From Bacillota bacterium (GTDB lineage Bacteria; Bacillota; Clostridia; Lachnospirales; Lachnospiraceae), in assembly GCA_023398375.1 (NCBI GenBank), contig JAEWSH010000072.1, positions 124,001 to 188,000 on the forward strand: DNA of 64,000 nucleotides, in the 5' to 3' direction. Positions within the stretch are counted from its first letter, which is position 1. Each line of letters starts with the position of its first letter. The position numbers and the translations under genes were made by a program. Below, one piece after another: positions 1 to 7,699 of this stretch. Below the pieces are notes generated by a model. It had not been told where the DNA came from, ran no database searches, and saw only the letters and a list, made by a program, of their open reading frames with translations.

Positions 1-392
1 AGTTACGTTCGCAGATAGATTATGGAACATTTTTACCTGTTCAATACGGTGCAATTGCGGCCTTGACTGGTTCAGATGATATTGTAGAAGAGCAATGTGC
101 AAAATATCAGGCAAGGCGTGATGCGTTATGCGGCGGTCTTAGATATATTGGATGGAATATTCCAGATAGTGAGGGAACGATGTTTGCATGGGGACCAATA
201 CCGGATGGATTTACAGATGATGTTGCTTTTGTGAAAGAGTTAGTTGATAAAACTGGAGTATTATGTACACCTGGAAGCAGCTTCGGGACTTTGGGAAAGG
301 GGCATGTCAGATTTGCGTTGACATTACCGGTGGAGCAGATCAAAGAATCTGTAGATGCAATCAAGTCAAGTGGAATATTATCCAAAAAATAA
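1..392 (+). CDS. Aminotransferase class I/II, C-terminal part (partial)
   Basis: This is the 3' end of a gene that enters from the left edge; the frame is open from base 3 to the stop at 390-392. The encoded C-terminal domain reads like fold-type I PLP aminotransferases of the aspartate/LL-diaminopimelate type. It begins with a QIDYGTFLPVQ-like stretch followed by AIAALTG, which matches the segment after the PLP lysine in this family. Near the end, GKGHVRFAL contains the Arg that normally binds the substrate alpha-carboxylate. The PLP lysine itself lies outside the window, so substrate specificity cannot be assigned. A start inside the window (TTG at 63) is unlikely because homology continues upstream of it. 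No terminator is obvious in the 46 bases that follow. Confidence 0.85.
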   Translation, partial: LRSQIDYGTFLPVQYGAIAALTGSDDIVEEQCAKYQARRDALCGGLRYIGWNIPDSEGTMFAWGPIPDGFTDDVAFVKELVDKTGVLCTPGSSFGTLGKGHVRFALTLPVEQIKESVDAIKSSGILSKK

Positions 393-438
393 CATGATTA
401 TTTATTGGATTTTTTGAATGGTTTTGCTACGGCATTTA

Positions 439-467
439 TTGACATATCCTACTAAATACCATATACT
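439..467 (+). promoter_or_regulatory. Sigma-A type promoter for nrdDG
   Basis: A perfect -35 box TTGACA (439-444) is separated by 17 bases from TATACT (462-467), which predicts a start near 474. A second TTGACA (467-472) with TATAGT (488-493) has a 15-base spacer and overlaps the first NrdR-like box. The boxes therefore sit at and just downstream of the transcription start, as expected for a repressor. Confidence 0.6.
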
Positions 468-479
468 TGACATTAAGAA

Positions 480-523
480 CCACAACATATAGTGTTTTTG
501 AATTAAAACATACTATATAGCAG
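480..523 (+). promoter_or_regulatory. Pair of NrdR-like boxes upstream of nrdD
   Basis: Box 1 (480-495) matches the known NrdR consensus acaCwAtATaTwGtgt at about 14 of 16 positions. Box 2 (508-523) matches at about 11 of 16. The boxes start 28 bases apart, slightly shorter than the roughly 31-32 usually seen, so box 2 may be aligned differently. NrdR is the ATP/dATP-sensing repressor of ribonucleotide reductase genes, and the position before nrdD fits. The regulator itself is not in the window. Confidence 0.5.
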
Positions 524-553
524 AGTTTAATTGAGTTTGGAAGGATGAGAAAT

Positions 554-2743
554 ATGGGAAGTAAAATGGATACGCTTGTAGAAGATAGCTGTGACTACGG
601 CAAAGAATACCAGCCAAAGAAAAATATCAGAGTAATTAAAAAAGATGGCAGCCTGGAGGAATTTAATGTCGGGAAAGTAATAAATGCTGTTGGAAAATCA
701 GCCTATAGAGCTTTGACAAAATTCAGTCAGGAAGAACAGAAACATATTTGTGCGTATGTGATTGAAAAAGTAGATGAATTGGACCAGGAACAGATTCCCA
801 TTCAGATTATGCATAATATTGTAGAGGGTGCATTAGAAACTGTAAAGCCGATTGTAGCAAAAAGCTATCGTGATTACCGTAATTACAAACAAGATTTTGT
901 AAGCATGTTAGACGATGTCTACAAGAAGAGCCAGTCTATCATGTATGTAGGTGATAAAGAAAATGCGAACACGGACAGTGCGCTTGTTTCGACAAAGAGA
1001 AGTTTGATCTTTAATCAGCTGAATAAGGAATTATATCAGAAGTTCTTTATGACGACTGAAGAAATACAGGCATGCAGAGATGGTTATATTTATGTACACG
1101 ATATGTCTGCAAGGCGGGATACCATGAATTGCTGTTTGTTCGATGTCAAAAATGTTCTCTCAGGCGGATTTGAAATGGGGAATATCTGGTATAACGAACC
1201 AAAATCTTTAGATGTTGCCTTTGACGTCATCGGTGATATTGTTTTAAGCGCTGCAAGTCAGCAATATGGTGGTTTTACAGTGCCAAGTGTAGATCTTATT
1301 CTGGAGCCATATGCGGATAAGTCTTATAAAAGAAATGTGGAAAAATATAAAAAGCTTGGAATAAGTAGTATAAAGGCCGAAGAAGAAGCACTAGCAGATG
1401 TAAAGAAAGAATTTGAACAGGGATTCCAAGGCTGGGAATACAAATTTAATACGGTAGCCAGCAGTCGCGGAGACTATCCGTTCATTACTGTTACAGCAGG
1501 AACAGGAAGAGGTAAATTCGCAAAGTTAGCGACTATGATCATGCTGGATGTGAGAAGAAAAGGACAGGGAAAACAAGGACATAAAAAACCGGTACTATTC
1601 CCTAAAATAGTTTTTCTATATGATGAGAATCTGCATGGTACCGGAAAAGAATTGGAGGATGTATTTGAAACAGGTGTCAGATGTTCAGCGGAAACGATGT
1701 ATCCAGACTGGTTAAGTCTGACAGGAAAAGGCTATATTGCAAGTATGTATAAGCAATATGGTGAAATCATTTCTCCAATGGGATGCAGAGCTTTCCTATC
1801 CCCTTGGTATCGAAGAGGAGGAATGTATCCGGCAGATGAAAAGGATACGCCAGTATTTACAGGAAGGTTCAATATCGGTGCAGTATCGCTCCATTTGCCA
1901 ATGATCCTTGCAAAGTCGAGGCAGGAAAGCCGGGATTTTTATGAAGTATTAGATTATTATCTGAATCTGATTCGTAATCTTCATATCAGGACTTATGCAT
2001 ATCTTGGAGAGATGAGAGCATCCACGAACCCACTTGCATATTGCGAAGGTGGATTTCTTGGAGGTAATCTGAAATTGTCAGATAAGATCAAACCGCTTCT
2101 GAAGGCTGCCACAGCATCTTTTGGTATTACGGCATTTAATGAGCTGCAGATGCTTTATAATGGAAAATCTCTTGTAGAAGACGGTAAATTTGCAGTAGAA
2201 GTACTAGAGTATATTAATAAAAGAATAAACGAATTCAAGGATGCAGATGGTAATCTATATGCCATTTATGGAACACCTGCCGAAAATCTTTGTGGTCTGC
2301 AGGTACAGCAGTTCCGTAAAAAATATGGAATAATTGAAGGCGTTTCAGATAAAGAATATGTAAGCAATAGTTTTCATTGTCATGTATCGGAAGAAATAAC
2401 ACCAATTCAAAAGCAGGATCTGGAGTATCGTTTTTGGGAGTTATCAAATGGCGGAAAGATTCAATATGTAAAATATCCGATCGGATATAATCTGGAAGCG
2501 ATTAAAACATTGATTCACAGAGCAATGGAAATGGGATTTTATGAAGGTGTTAATCTATCTTTGGCTTATTGTGATGATTGTGGTCACCAGGAATTAGAGA
2601 TGGATGTATGTCCGGAGTGCGGAAGCAAGAATCTTACAAAGATTGAACGTATGAATGGATATTTATCTTATTCCAGGGTACATGGAGATACAAGACTGAA
2701 TGATGCAAAAATGGCAGAAATAGCAGAAAGGAAGAGCATGTAA
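554..2743 (+). CDS. nrdD: Anaerobic ribonucleoside-triphosphate reductase
   Basis: This is the class III, oxygen-sensitive glycyl-radical enzyme that reduces NTPs to dNTPs in the cytosol. The N-terminal about 100 residues form an ATP-cone (motif VIKKDGSLEEFN), consistent with allosteric dATP control. The body contains NrdD landmarks such as the GYIYVHDMSAR segment. The C-terminus has a CxxC...CxxC zinc ribbon (CDDC and CPEC) followed by RMNGYLS, whose Gly at about residue 702 is the predicted radical site. I chose the ATG at 554: the ribosome site GGAAGG (539-544) lies 9 bases before it, while the upstream in-frame ATG at 545 abuts that site. nrdG follows after 2 bases, so the two are co-transcribed. 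Confidence 0.96.
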   Translation: MGSKMDTLVEDSCDYGKEYQPKKNIRVIKKDGSLEEFNVGKVINAVGKSAYRALTKFSQEEQKHICAYVIEKVDELDQEQIPIQIMHNIVEGALETVKPIVAKSYRDYRNYKQDFVSMLDDVYKKSQSIMYVGDKENANTDSALVSTKRSLIFNQLNKELYQKFFMTTEEIQACRDGYIYVHDMSARRDTMNCCLFDVKNVLSGGFEMGNIWYNEPKSLDVAFDVIGDIVLSAASQQYGGFTVPSVDLILEPYADKSYKRNVEKYKKLGISSIKAEEEALADVKKEFEQGFQGWEYKFNTVASSRGDYPFITVTAGTGRGKFAKLATMIMLDVRRKGQGKQGHKKPVLFPKIVFLYDENLHGTGKELEDVFETGVRCSAETMYPDWLSLTGKGYIASMYKQYGEIISPMGCRAFLSPWYRRGGMYPADEKDTPVFTGRFNIGAVSLHLPMILAKSRQESRDFYEVLDYYLNLIRNLHIRTYAYLGEMRASTNPLAYCEGGFLGGNLKLSDKIKPLLKAATASFGITAFNELQMLYNGKSLVEDGKFAVEVLEYINKRINEFKDADGNLYAIYGTPAENLCGLQVQQFRKKYGIIEGVSDKEYVSNSFHCHVSEEITPIQKQDLEYRFWELSNGGKIQYVKYPIGYNLEAIKTLIHRAMEMGFYEGVNLSLAYCDDCGHQELEMDVCPECGSKNLTKIERMNGYLSYSRVHGDTRLNDAKMAEIAERKSM

Positions 2744-2745
2744 TA

Positions 2746-3249
2746 ATGAGGTATCACAATATCACAAAAGACGATATGCTGAATGGCGACGGTCTGCGTG
2801 TTGTATTATGGGTGGCTGGATGTGATCATTGCTGTGAAGAATGCCATAATCCGATTACCTGGGATCCAAATGGTGGAGTTCCCTTTGACGGGGCAGCAAA
2901 ACAGGAAATTTTTGAGCAATTGGAAAAACCTTATATTTCCGGAATTACATTTTCTGGCGGAGATCCATTGCATTCTGCAAACCGTTTGGATGTTCGTAAG
3001 TTTATGGAAGAAGTGAAAAATAGATATCCAAATAAGACCATATGGTTATATACCGGCGCTCTATGGGAAGAAATTAAGACTTTTCCCTGTATGAAGTATG
3101 TGGACGTATTGGTCGACGGAGAATTCCATATAAAAGAACTTGATAAAAAGCTTCGCTGGAAGGGGAGTAAAAATCAAAGAGTGATTGATGTGCAGAAATC
3201 TTTGATAAATCTGGATAAGGAACCGGTTATCCATTGTGATGAACATTAG
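2746..3249 (+). CDS. nrdG: Anaerobic ribonucleotide reductase activating protein
   Basis: This radical SAM enzyme generates the glycyl radical on NrdD using a 4Fe-4S cluster and S-adenosylmethionine. The cluster motif Cx3Cx2C is visible in GCDHCCEECHNP near residue 30. It is followed by the SAM-binding GITFSGGDP motif about 80 residues into the protein. The length of 167 aa is normal for Clostridia NrdG. It starts 2 bases after the nrdD stop with no separate promoter, so it should be made with NrdD and share NrdR control. The next gene, a dUTPase-like gene, lies 24 bases downstream and probably belongs to the same nucleotide-metabolism operon. Confidence 0.96.
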   Translation: MRYHNITKDDMLNGDGLRVVLWVAGCDHCCEECHNPITWDPNGGVPFDGAAKQEIFEQLEKPYISGITFSGGDPLHSANRLDVRKFMEEVKNRYPNKTIWLYTGALWEEIKTFPCMKYVDVLVDGEFHIKELDKKLRWKGSKNQRVIDVQKSLINLDKEPVIHCDEH

Positions 3250-3273
3250 GTAAAAAAACAAAGGAGAGTATGC

Positions 3274-3783
3274 ATGCAGAAAATTGCTAAATTTCATAAG
3301 GTAAGTTTCAAAGAATTTGAAAAAGGATTTGCAGATGCATTTCCAGATAATATGGATAATGTGCTTAGTATATACAATGCTGTTAGATTACCCATGAGAG
3401 CAACAAGAGGAAGTGCAGGATACGATTTTTATGCGCCGATCACTTTTACGCTGTATCCGGGAGAAACCATTAAGATTCCAACTGGTATCAGAGTTGAAAT
3501 GCAAGAAAACTGGGTATTAAAACTTTATCCACGAAGCGGTCTAGGATTTAAATATAGACTACAGCTAAATAATACAGTAGGAATTATTGATAGTGATTAT
3601 TTTCATTCAGATAATGAAGGGCATATATTTGCAAAAATAACAAACGATTCTAATGAAGAGAAAGCCTTTACAATCGAAACAGGAACGGGATTTATGCAGG
3701 GAATATTTGTTGAGTATGGAATAACGGTCGATGATGAGGCTGTGGAAATTAGAAATGGTGGATTTGGAAGTACAACAAAGTAA
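3274..3783 (+). CDS. dUTPase-family protein (dUTP diphosphatase or dCTP deaminase-like)
   Basis: The gene encodes a 169-aa protein of the trimeric dUTPase fold, which normally hydrolyses dUTP to dUMP and keeps uracil out of DNA. Visible motifs are RGSAGYDFYAP (motif 1), YPRSGLGFKY (motif 2), NTVGIIDSDYF (motif 3, with the Tyr/Asp replaced region typical of Clostridia forms), and a C-terminal RNGGFGSTTK (motif 5). The N-terminus of about 35 residues before motif 1 is longer than in E. coli Dut. The ribosome site AGGAG precedes the ATG at 3274. It lies 24 bases behind nrdG, so it is likely co-transcribed with nrdDG, which fits a dNTP-supply operon. A dCTP deaminase/dUTPase bifunctional role is less likely because the length is short. 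Confidence 0.85.
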   Translation: MQKIAKFHKVSFKEFEKGFADAFPDNMDNVLSIYNAVRLPMRATRGSAGYDFYAPITFTLYPGETIKIPTGIRVEMQENWVLKLYPRSGLGFKYRLQLNNTVGIIDSDYFHSDNEGHIFAKITNDSNEEKAFTIETGTGFMQGIFVEYGITVDDEAVEIRNGGFGSTTK

Positions 3784-3811
3784 CTGTCTTTCATATGTAT
3801 AAGTGTATAAG

Positions 3812-3859
3812 AAACTCCTTTTTTGGCACACTAATTAGAAAATGCCTAAAAAGGAGTTT
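3812..3859 (+). promoter_or_regulatory. Inverted repeat sequestering the spoVAF ribosome site
   Basis: The left arm at 3812-3827 (AAACTCCTTTTTTGGC) pairs with the right arm at 3844-3859 (GCCTAAAAAGGAGTTT). Fifteen of 16 positions match around a 16-base loop. The right arm contains AAGGAG (3851-3856), the Shine-Dalgarno of the next gene, whose ATG is at 3864. No T-run follows the right arm, so it is not a normal terminator. Folding of this mRNA leader would hide the ribosome site. Confidence 0.65.
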
Positions 3860-3863
3860 TCCT

Positions 3864-5321
3864 ATGAAAGAAAAAAATGAATATAGCTGGGATGATATGG
3901 AGTCATTTGAGAAGAAAATGTCAAATTCCTTGAAAAGAAATACAGCATTCATTAACAAAAAACTGGAAGTAGATACCAATTTTGATATTGTAAATAGAAA
4001 TATTATGATTGGTGGTAAAGAAGCAAGTATCTATTTTATCAATGGATTTTGCGATAATGATCTTTTGCAAAAATTGTTACAATTGTTTATGGAAATTAAG
4101 AAAAATGAAATTCCGGATGACATTGGTGATATGATACAGCAATTTGTTCCCCATATTCAAGTAGATATTGAAGATAACTGGGATAAAATAATGTATAGCA
4201 TAATGTCGGGCGTTTTTGCATTATTTATGGAAGGATTTCAAAAGTGTATTCTGATTGATTGCAGATCCTATCCTGCAAGAAGTGTTCAGGAACCTGAAAA
4301 AGATAAAGCATTGCGAGGTTCTAAAGATGGTTTTGTAGAAACTGTTATTATGAATACTGCCTTAATCAGAAGAAGGATCAGAAGCACAGACTTACGGATG
4401 GAAATATTGAATGCGGGAAAAAGTTCTAAAACGGATATTGTATTATGTTACATGGATACTCGTGTAGATCATGAATTTCTGGAAGTGATACGAAAAAGAA
4501 TCAACTCACTTCAAATCGATGCACTCACTATGAACCAGGAAAGTCTGGCAGAATGTCTGTATAGGAGAAAATGGTATAATCCTTTTCCAAAATTTAAATA
4601 TACGGAGCGTCCGGATACTGCTGCAGCACAAGTTTTGGAGGGAAACATTATTATACTTGTTGATAATTCTCCGTCTGCAATGATCGCACCGACATCTATA
4701 TTTGATATAGTGGAAGATGCGGATGACTATTATTTTCCGCCAATAACAGGTAGCTATTTAAGACTGACTAGATTTTTTATTTCCATTTTGACCTATATCT
4801 TAACACCAACTTTTTTACTTTTAATTATGCATAAAGAATGGATTCCAGACTCATTTCAATTTATATTGGTTAAAGAAACCATGAATATTCCTCTTATATG
4901 GCAATTTCTTGCGCTGGAAATTGCTATTGATGGACTGAAGTTAGCAGCTGTAAATACTCCCACTATGTTAAGTACACCATTAAGTGTAATGGCAGCTTTA
5001 GTGTTGGGAGAGTTCTCGGTAAAAAGCGGCTGGTTCAATGCAGAAGTAATGCTGTATATGTCATTTGTAGCGATTGCGAACTATACGCAAACTAATTATG
5101 AGATTGGATATGCGCTGAAATTTATGAGAATCATTACATTAATATTAACAGCTGTATTTGGATTGGGAGGATATATTTCTGGCATCATAATATTGATCTT
5201 GTCAATTGTTTGTAATAAAACAGTATCAAAAAAAAGTTATATCTATCCATTATTTCCACTTAATCTTAAATTATTAGGAAAACGTTTCTTGAGATTGAGA
5301 TTACCGGAAACCAAGAAATAA
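3864..5321 (+). CDS. spoVAF: Spore germination protein, SpoVAF/GerA family
   Basis: This is a GerA-family protein of 485 aa. The first about 300 residues form the soluble N-terminal region, ending with the conserved GNIIILVDNSPSAMIAPTS segment. Several membrane helices follow, including the FFISILTYILTPTFLLLI and GLGGYISGIIILILSIV stretches. The downstream motifs IDGLKLAAVNTPTMLSTPLSV and YTQTNYEIGYALKFMR resemble SpoVAF, the GerA-like accessory of the SpoVA dipicolinate channel, more than the receptor subunit GerAA; that placement is from memory of the family. I chose the ATG at 3864 because AAGGAG precedes it by 7 bases. The frame is also open back to 3795, but this part runs through the hairpin. 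It stands alone, without spoVA or gerB/gerC neighbours. Confidence 0.85.
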   Translation: MKEKNEYSWDDMESFEKKMSNSLKRNTAFINKKLEVDTNFDIVNRNIMIGGKEASIYFINGFCDNDLLQKLLQLFMEIKKNEIPDDIGDMIQQFVPHIQVDIEDNWDKIMYSIMSGVFALFMEGFQKCILIDCRSYPARSVQEPEKDKALRGSKDGFVETVIMNTALIRRRIRSTDLRMEILNAGKSSKTDIVLCYMDTRVDHEFLEVIRKRINSLQIDALTMNQESLAECLYRRKWYNPFPKFKYTERPDTAAAQVLEGNIIILVDNSPSAMIAPTSIFDIVEDADDYYFPPITGSYLRLTRFFISILTYILTPTFLLLIMHKEWIPDSFQFILVKETMNIPLIWQFLALEIAIDGLKLAAVNTPTMLSTPLSVMAALVLGEFSVKSGWFNAEVMLYMSFVAIANYTQTNYEIGYALKFMRIITLILTAVFGLGGYISGIIILILSIVCNKTVSKKSYIYPLFPLNLKLLGKRFLRLRLPETKK

Positions 5322-5350
5322 TAAGTTAAAATCTAAACGTTACTGCTATG

Positions 5351-5390
5351 AAAAGGATAGTATGGAAAGTATAGTCATAGTATCCTTTTT
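5351..5390 (+). terminator. Intrinsic terminator after spoVAF
   Basis: The arms 5351-5364 (AAAAGGATAGTATG) and 5376-5389 (CATAGTATCCTTTT) pair at 13 of 14 positions with an 11-base loop. The right arm ends in a T-run. Confidence 0.85.
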
Positions 5391-5432
5391 GTGGTAAAAT
5401 ATAAAGAAATGTAAGGATATAGAGGGAATGTA

Positions 5433-6302
5433 ATGGGTGATTTTAAGATTGTAACAGATACAACAGCAGATTTACCAAGTGATTATATAGAAAAGAATCA
5501 TTTGGGTTTAATGTTCTTACCATATACAGTGGAGGATATCACGTATTCACCGGAAAAGGAAATGGATTACACTGAATTTTATAAGAAAATGCGATCTGGA
5601 ATAATGCCGACTACATCACAAGTGAACCCGGAGGAGGCAAGAATTTGCTTGGAACAGTGTTTGGAAGAAACAAGTGAGATTCTATGTCTTGCTTTTTCGT
5701 CTGGACTAAGTGGTACATACAATAGCGTGCGTATTGCAGCGGAAGAGCTGATGGAAGAAAGAAAAGATTGTAAAATTATTGTAATAGATTCAAAATGTGC
5801 TTCGCTGGGAGAAGGTCTGTTTGTGCATAAAGCGGTACAGATGAAGCATGACGGTAAGTCTATGGAGGAGATTGCAGGCTGGCTTGAAACACACATTGAG
5901 AATTTTGTACATGTTTTTACAGTGGATGATCTGAATCATCTTTATCGTGGCGGAAGGGTAAGTAAAACGGCCGCGATTATTGGTACTATGGTAAATATTA
6001 AACCAATCCTGCATGTAGATTCGCAGGGGCATCTGATTCCAATAGGAAAAGTGAGGGGACGTAAGAAATCCTTGCATTCTCTGGTAGATTATATGGAACA
6101 AAAGATAGGAACTTATAGAACCAAAAATGAAATTGTATTTATCAGCCATGGAGATGCGTTAGAAGATGCAAATTTAGTAGCAGAAAATATTAAAGAAAGA
6201 TTGGGGATAGATACTTTTTTAATCAATCATATTGGACCGACGGTCGGAGCACATTCAGGACCCGGTACAATTGCGTTATTTTTTATGGGAGAGTCAAGAT
6301 AA
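5433..6302 (+). CDS. DegV family fatty-acid-binding protein
   Basis: The 289-aa product has the DegV signature from the start: IVTDTTADLPSDYIEKN, followed by TTSQVNPEE and the SSGLSGTYNS fatty-acid-binding loop. The C-terminal domain carries VNIKPILHVDSQGHL and HIGPTVGAHSGPGT, as in FakB/DegV proteins. Proteins of this family bind a fatty acid and, with a FakA kinase, can feed exogenous fatty acids into phospholipid synthesis; no fakA is nearby, so this role is inferred. The gene starts 43 bases after the spoVAF terminator, hence from its own promoter. Its stop overlaps the start of a 53-aa ORF by one base, suggesting coupled translation. Confidence 0.93.
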   Translation: MGDFKIVTDTTADLPSDYIEKNHLGLMFLPYTVEDITYSPEKEMDYTEFYKKMRSGIMPTTSQVNPEEARICLEQCLEETSEILCLAFSSGLSGTYNSVRIAAEELMEERKDCKIIVIDSKCASLGEGLFVHKAVQMKHDGKSMEEIAGWLETHIENFVHVFTVDDLNHLYRGGRVSKTAAIIGTMVNIKPILHVDSQGHLIPIGKVRGRKKSLHSLVDYMEQKIGTYRTKNEIVFISHGDALEDANLVAENIKERLGIDTFLINHIGPTVGAHSGPGTIALFFMGESR

Positions 6303-6463
6303 TGGAAATGTATATTTATGAATGCCCGGTTTGTGGATTAAGGCATCAGGTACCGGCATATTGGGTCAGTTTTTCACCAACAGAAACATTTCAATTTCCG
6401 CATATACGATTTGATACAAAAGAGATGTGTGAGAATATAGCATTGAATTTAGTGGAGGAGTAG
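6302..6463 (+). CDS. Small CxxC protein (53 aa), unrecognised
   Basis: This short ORF starts with an ATG that overlaps the last base of the degV stop codon (TAATG). It ends in a TAG that forms the left arm of the terminator below. The protein begins MEMYIYECPVCGL and has one further Cys late in the chain, so a full four-Cys zinc ribbon is not present. A half-ribbon that binds metal as a dimer is possible. Tight coupling to degV argues that it is translated, although 53 aa is short enough that chance cannot be excluded. I do not recognise the family and assign no function. Confidence 0.5.
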   Translation: MEMYIYECPVCGLRHQVPAYWVSFSPTETFQFPHIRFDTKEMCENIALNLVEE

Positions 6464-6488
6464 CGAATCGTGAGATTTGCTATTTTTT
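6461..6488 (+). terminator. Intrinsic terminator of the degV unit
   Basis: TAGCGAATC (6461-6469) pairs with GATTTGCTA (6474-6482), with one G-T wobble and a 4-base loop. Six T residues follow (6483-6488). The left arm includes the stop codon of the 53-aa ORF. Confidence 0.8.
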
Positions 6489-6577
6489 ACGCGAACAACG
6501 AGCCAAATACAAGCTAACTTGTATTTGGCGACTGCCGCGATAACTATCGAAACTCGCAAAGCGAGTTTCTCATAGTT
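6479..6577 (+). repeat. Type-A structured intergenic repeat, copy 1
   Basis: Directly after a terminator stem comes GCTATTTTTTACGCGA. A perfect 12-bp hairpin follows (6502-6513 with 6518-6529, loop CTAA), then CCGCGATAAC. A second hairpin (6542-6577) is built around GAAACTCGC-AAA-GCGAGTTTC. The same ordered blocks occur on the minus strand at about 33974-33865, where the first hairpin has a different sequence. The block lies between degV and cotJA and codes for nothing I can see. Confidence 0.6.
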
Positions 6578-6674
6578 TTATAGAAATTAATTTTGAATAC
6601 TTAAACCCAAGCAGGTAGCAAAATAGTCGGAAATCCATATGATAATAGTAAATTACAGAATAAAAAGGAAATAT

Positions 6675-6860
6675 ATGAACGAGTATCATTTTGAAGACAA
6701 AGCTGATTTGTTTCCGGTTGGCATGGCATATGTACCATGGCAGCAATTAACTAATATTTACCAAAATCTTGAAGATGCCTATTGTTTAGGTACAATCTTT
6801 CCTGAATTAACAAAACCATTTACAGGAAGGAGATGTGTAAATCAATGGAAGAAAATGTAA
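6675..6860 (+). CDS. cotJA: Spore coat protein CotJA
   Basis: This 61-aa protein is the first of the three-gene cotJ operon, whose products assemble in the inner coat of endospores from the mother cell. The diagnostic stretch is FPVGMAYVPWQQL followed by GTIFPELTKPFTGRRCV, which fits CotJA. The ATG at 6675 is preceded by AAAGGAA (6664-6670). An upstream in-frame ATG at 6639 would add residues with no family match. The 3' end overlaps the predicted cotJB start by 16 bases. The cotJ operon is sigma-E dependent in Bacillus subtilis; I found only a weak -10-like CATATGAT at 6636 and do not annotate it. Confidence 0.9.
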   Translation: MNEYHFEDKADLFPVGMAYVPWQQLTNIYQNLEDAYCLGTIFPELTKPFTGRRCVNQWKKM

Positions 6861-7168
6861 ACATCAATTATCAAAAGGCAATGCCACCAATGGGAAAAAG
6901 AACGACCCAGATGAGTGAAGCAAAGAAAATGCTGAATGAAATAGGAATGATAGATTTTGTGGTGATTGAGATGACAGAATACCTGGATACACATCCGAAA
7001 GATAAAGAGGCTATTAATTACTTTAATTATTACGCTAAATTAAAAGATAAAATGATGCGGGAGTTTGCTGATAAATATTGGCCATTGTCATTGGCAACAG
7101 CTGATAATTCTAAAAATGAGTGGAGCTGGGTTTTGCAGGAACCGCCATGGAAAGGAATGGTAAAATAG
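6845..7168 (+). CDS. cotJB: Spore coat protein CotJB
   Basis: The second cotJ gene encodes about 107 aa. The central helix EAKKMLNEIGMIDFVVIEMTEYLDTHP is followed by AINYFNYYAKLKDKMMREFADKYWPLSL and a C-terminal WSWVLQEPPWKG, all matching the CotJB family. The ATG at 6845 was preferred to the one at 6833 because the strong AAGGAG (6827-6832) directly abuts 6833. The 12-base spacing to 6845 is long but usable. The gene ends one base before cotJC, so the three genes form one transcription unit. Confidence 0.9.
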   Translation: MEENVNINYQKAMPPMGKRTTQMSEAKKMLNEIGMIDFVVIEMTEYLDTHPKDKEAINYFNYYAKLKDKMMREFADKYWPLSLATADNSKNEWSWVLQEPPWKGMVK

Positions 7169-7169
7169 T

Positions 7170-7592
7170 ATGTGGAATTATGAAAAAAGATTGCAATTTC
7201 CGGTGAATATCACAGAGACGAATGCTGAAATAGCCAAGATAATAATATCGCAATATGGCGGCCCGGATGGTGAAATGGCAGCAAGTCTACGTTACCTGTC
7301 CCAAAGGTATACAATGCCATATAATGAAGTATCAGGCCTCCTGACAGATATAGGAACCGAAGAACTGGCACATTTTGAAATGATCGGAACTATTGTTTAT
7401 CAGTTAACAAGAAACTTGTCTATGGAAGAAATTGAAGCACAAGGATTTGCACCATATTACGTAGATCATACATTGGCTCTATGGCCACAGGCGGCTGGCG
7501 GAATACCTTTTAATGCATGTGAATTTCAGTCAAAAGGAGATCCGGTAACGGATCTTACAGAAGATATGGCAGCAGATGCTGCACATTCATAA
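7170..7592 (+). CDS. cotJC: CotJC manganese-catalase-like coat protein, 5' part of an interrupted gene
   Basis: This piece encodes the first 135 codons of CotJC, a coat protein homologous to dimanganese catalases, plus five foreign codons and a stop at 7590-7592. It begins MWNYEKRLQFPVN and contains EELAHFEM, the helix that in Mn-catalases supplies a Glu and a His to the metals. It breaks off after DLTEDMAAD, where intact family members continue AAEQKAR and carry a second metal-binding helix. Those missing 66 codons are at 18417-18617. The truncated form should not fold a complete metal site. Joining at the shared AGCAGA restores a 201-codon gene, a normal CotJC length. Confidence 0.93.
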   Translation: MWNYEKRLQFPVNITETNAEIAKIIISQYGGPDGEMAASLRYLSQRYTMPYNEVSGLLTDIGTEELAHFEMIGTIVYQLTRNLSMEEIEAQGFAPYYVDHTLALWPQAAGGIPFNACEFQSKGDPVTDLTEDMAADAAHS

Positions 7593-7594
7593 AC
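7553..7594 (+). other. attL: left junction of the cotJC intervening element
   Basis: Host cotJC sequence (to about 7570) meets element sequence here. The core AGCAGA (7571-7576) is shared exactly with the right junction at 18413-18418. When the two element ends are rejoined, the arms around GA (7575-7576) form an inverted repeat matching at 13 of 18 positions. This is typical of serine-recombinase sites with a two-base crossover. Confidence 0.75.
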
Positions 7595-7699
7595 GAAACT
7601 TACAAATCTAAGTAATCGCGCTTGAACTACAAAAGGATCATGTATAAACAATAAGAAATATACATATTATTATTTGTAATAAACAAAATTGGAGCATCT

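Noticed and set aside
3812..3859. Inverted repeat as an intrinsic terminator of the nrdDG/dUTPase unit
   Set aside because: No T-run follows the right arm; the T-rich part lies inside the stem, and the right arm contains the ribosome site of the next gene.
7170..7592. cotJC as an ordinary pseudogene by frameshift or stop mutation
   Set aside because: The missing 3' half is intact 10.8 kb away, with a shared core at both breakpoints and a recombinase at one end. Simple decay would not preserve an exact frame.
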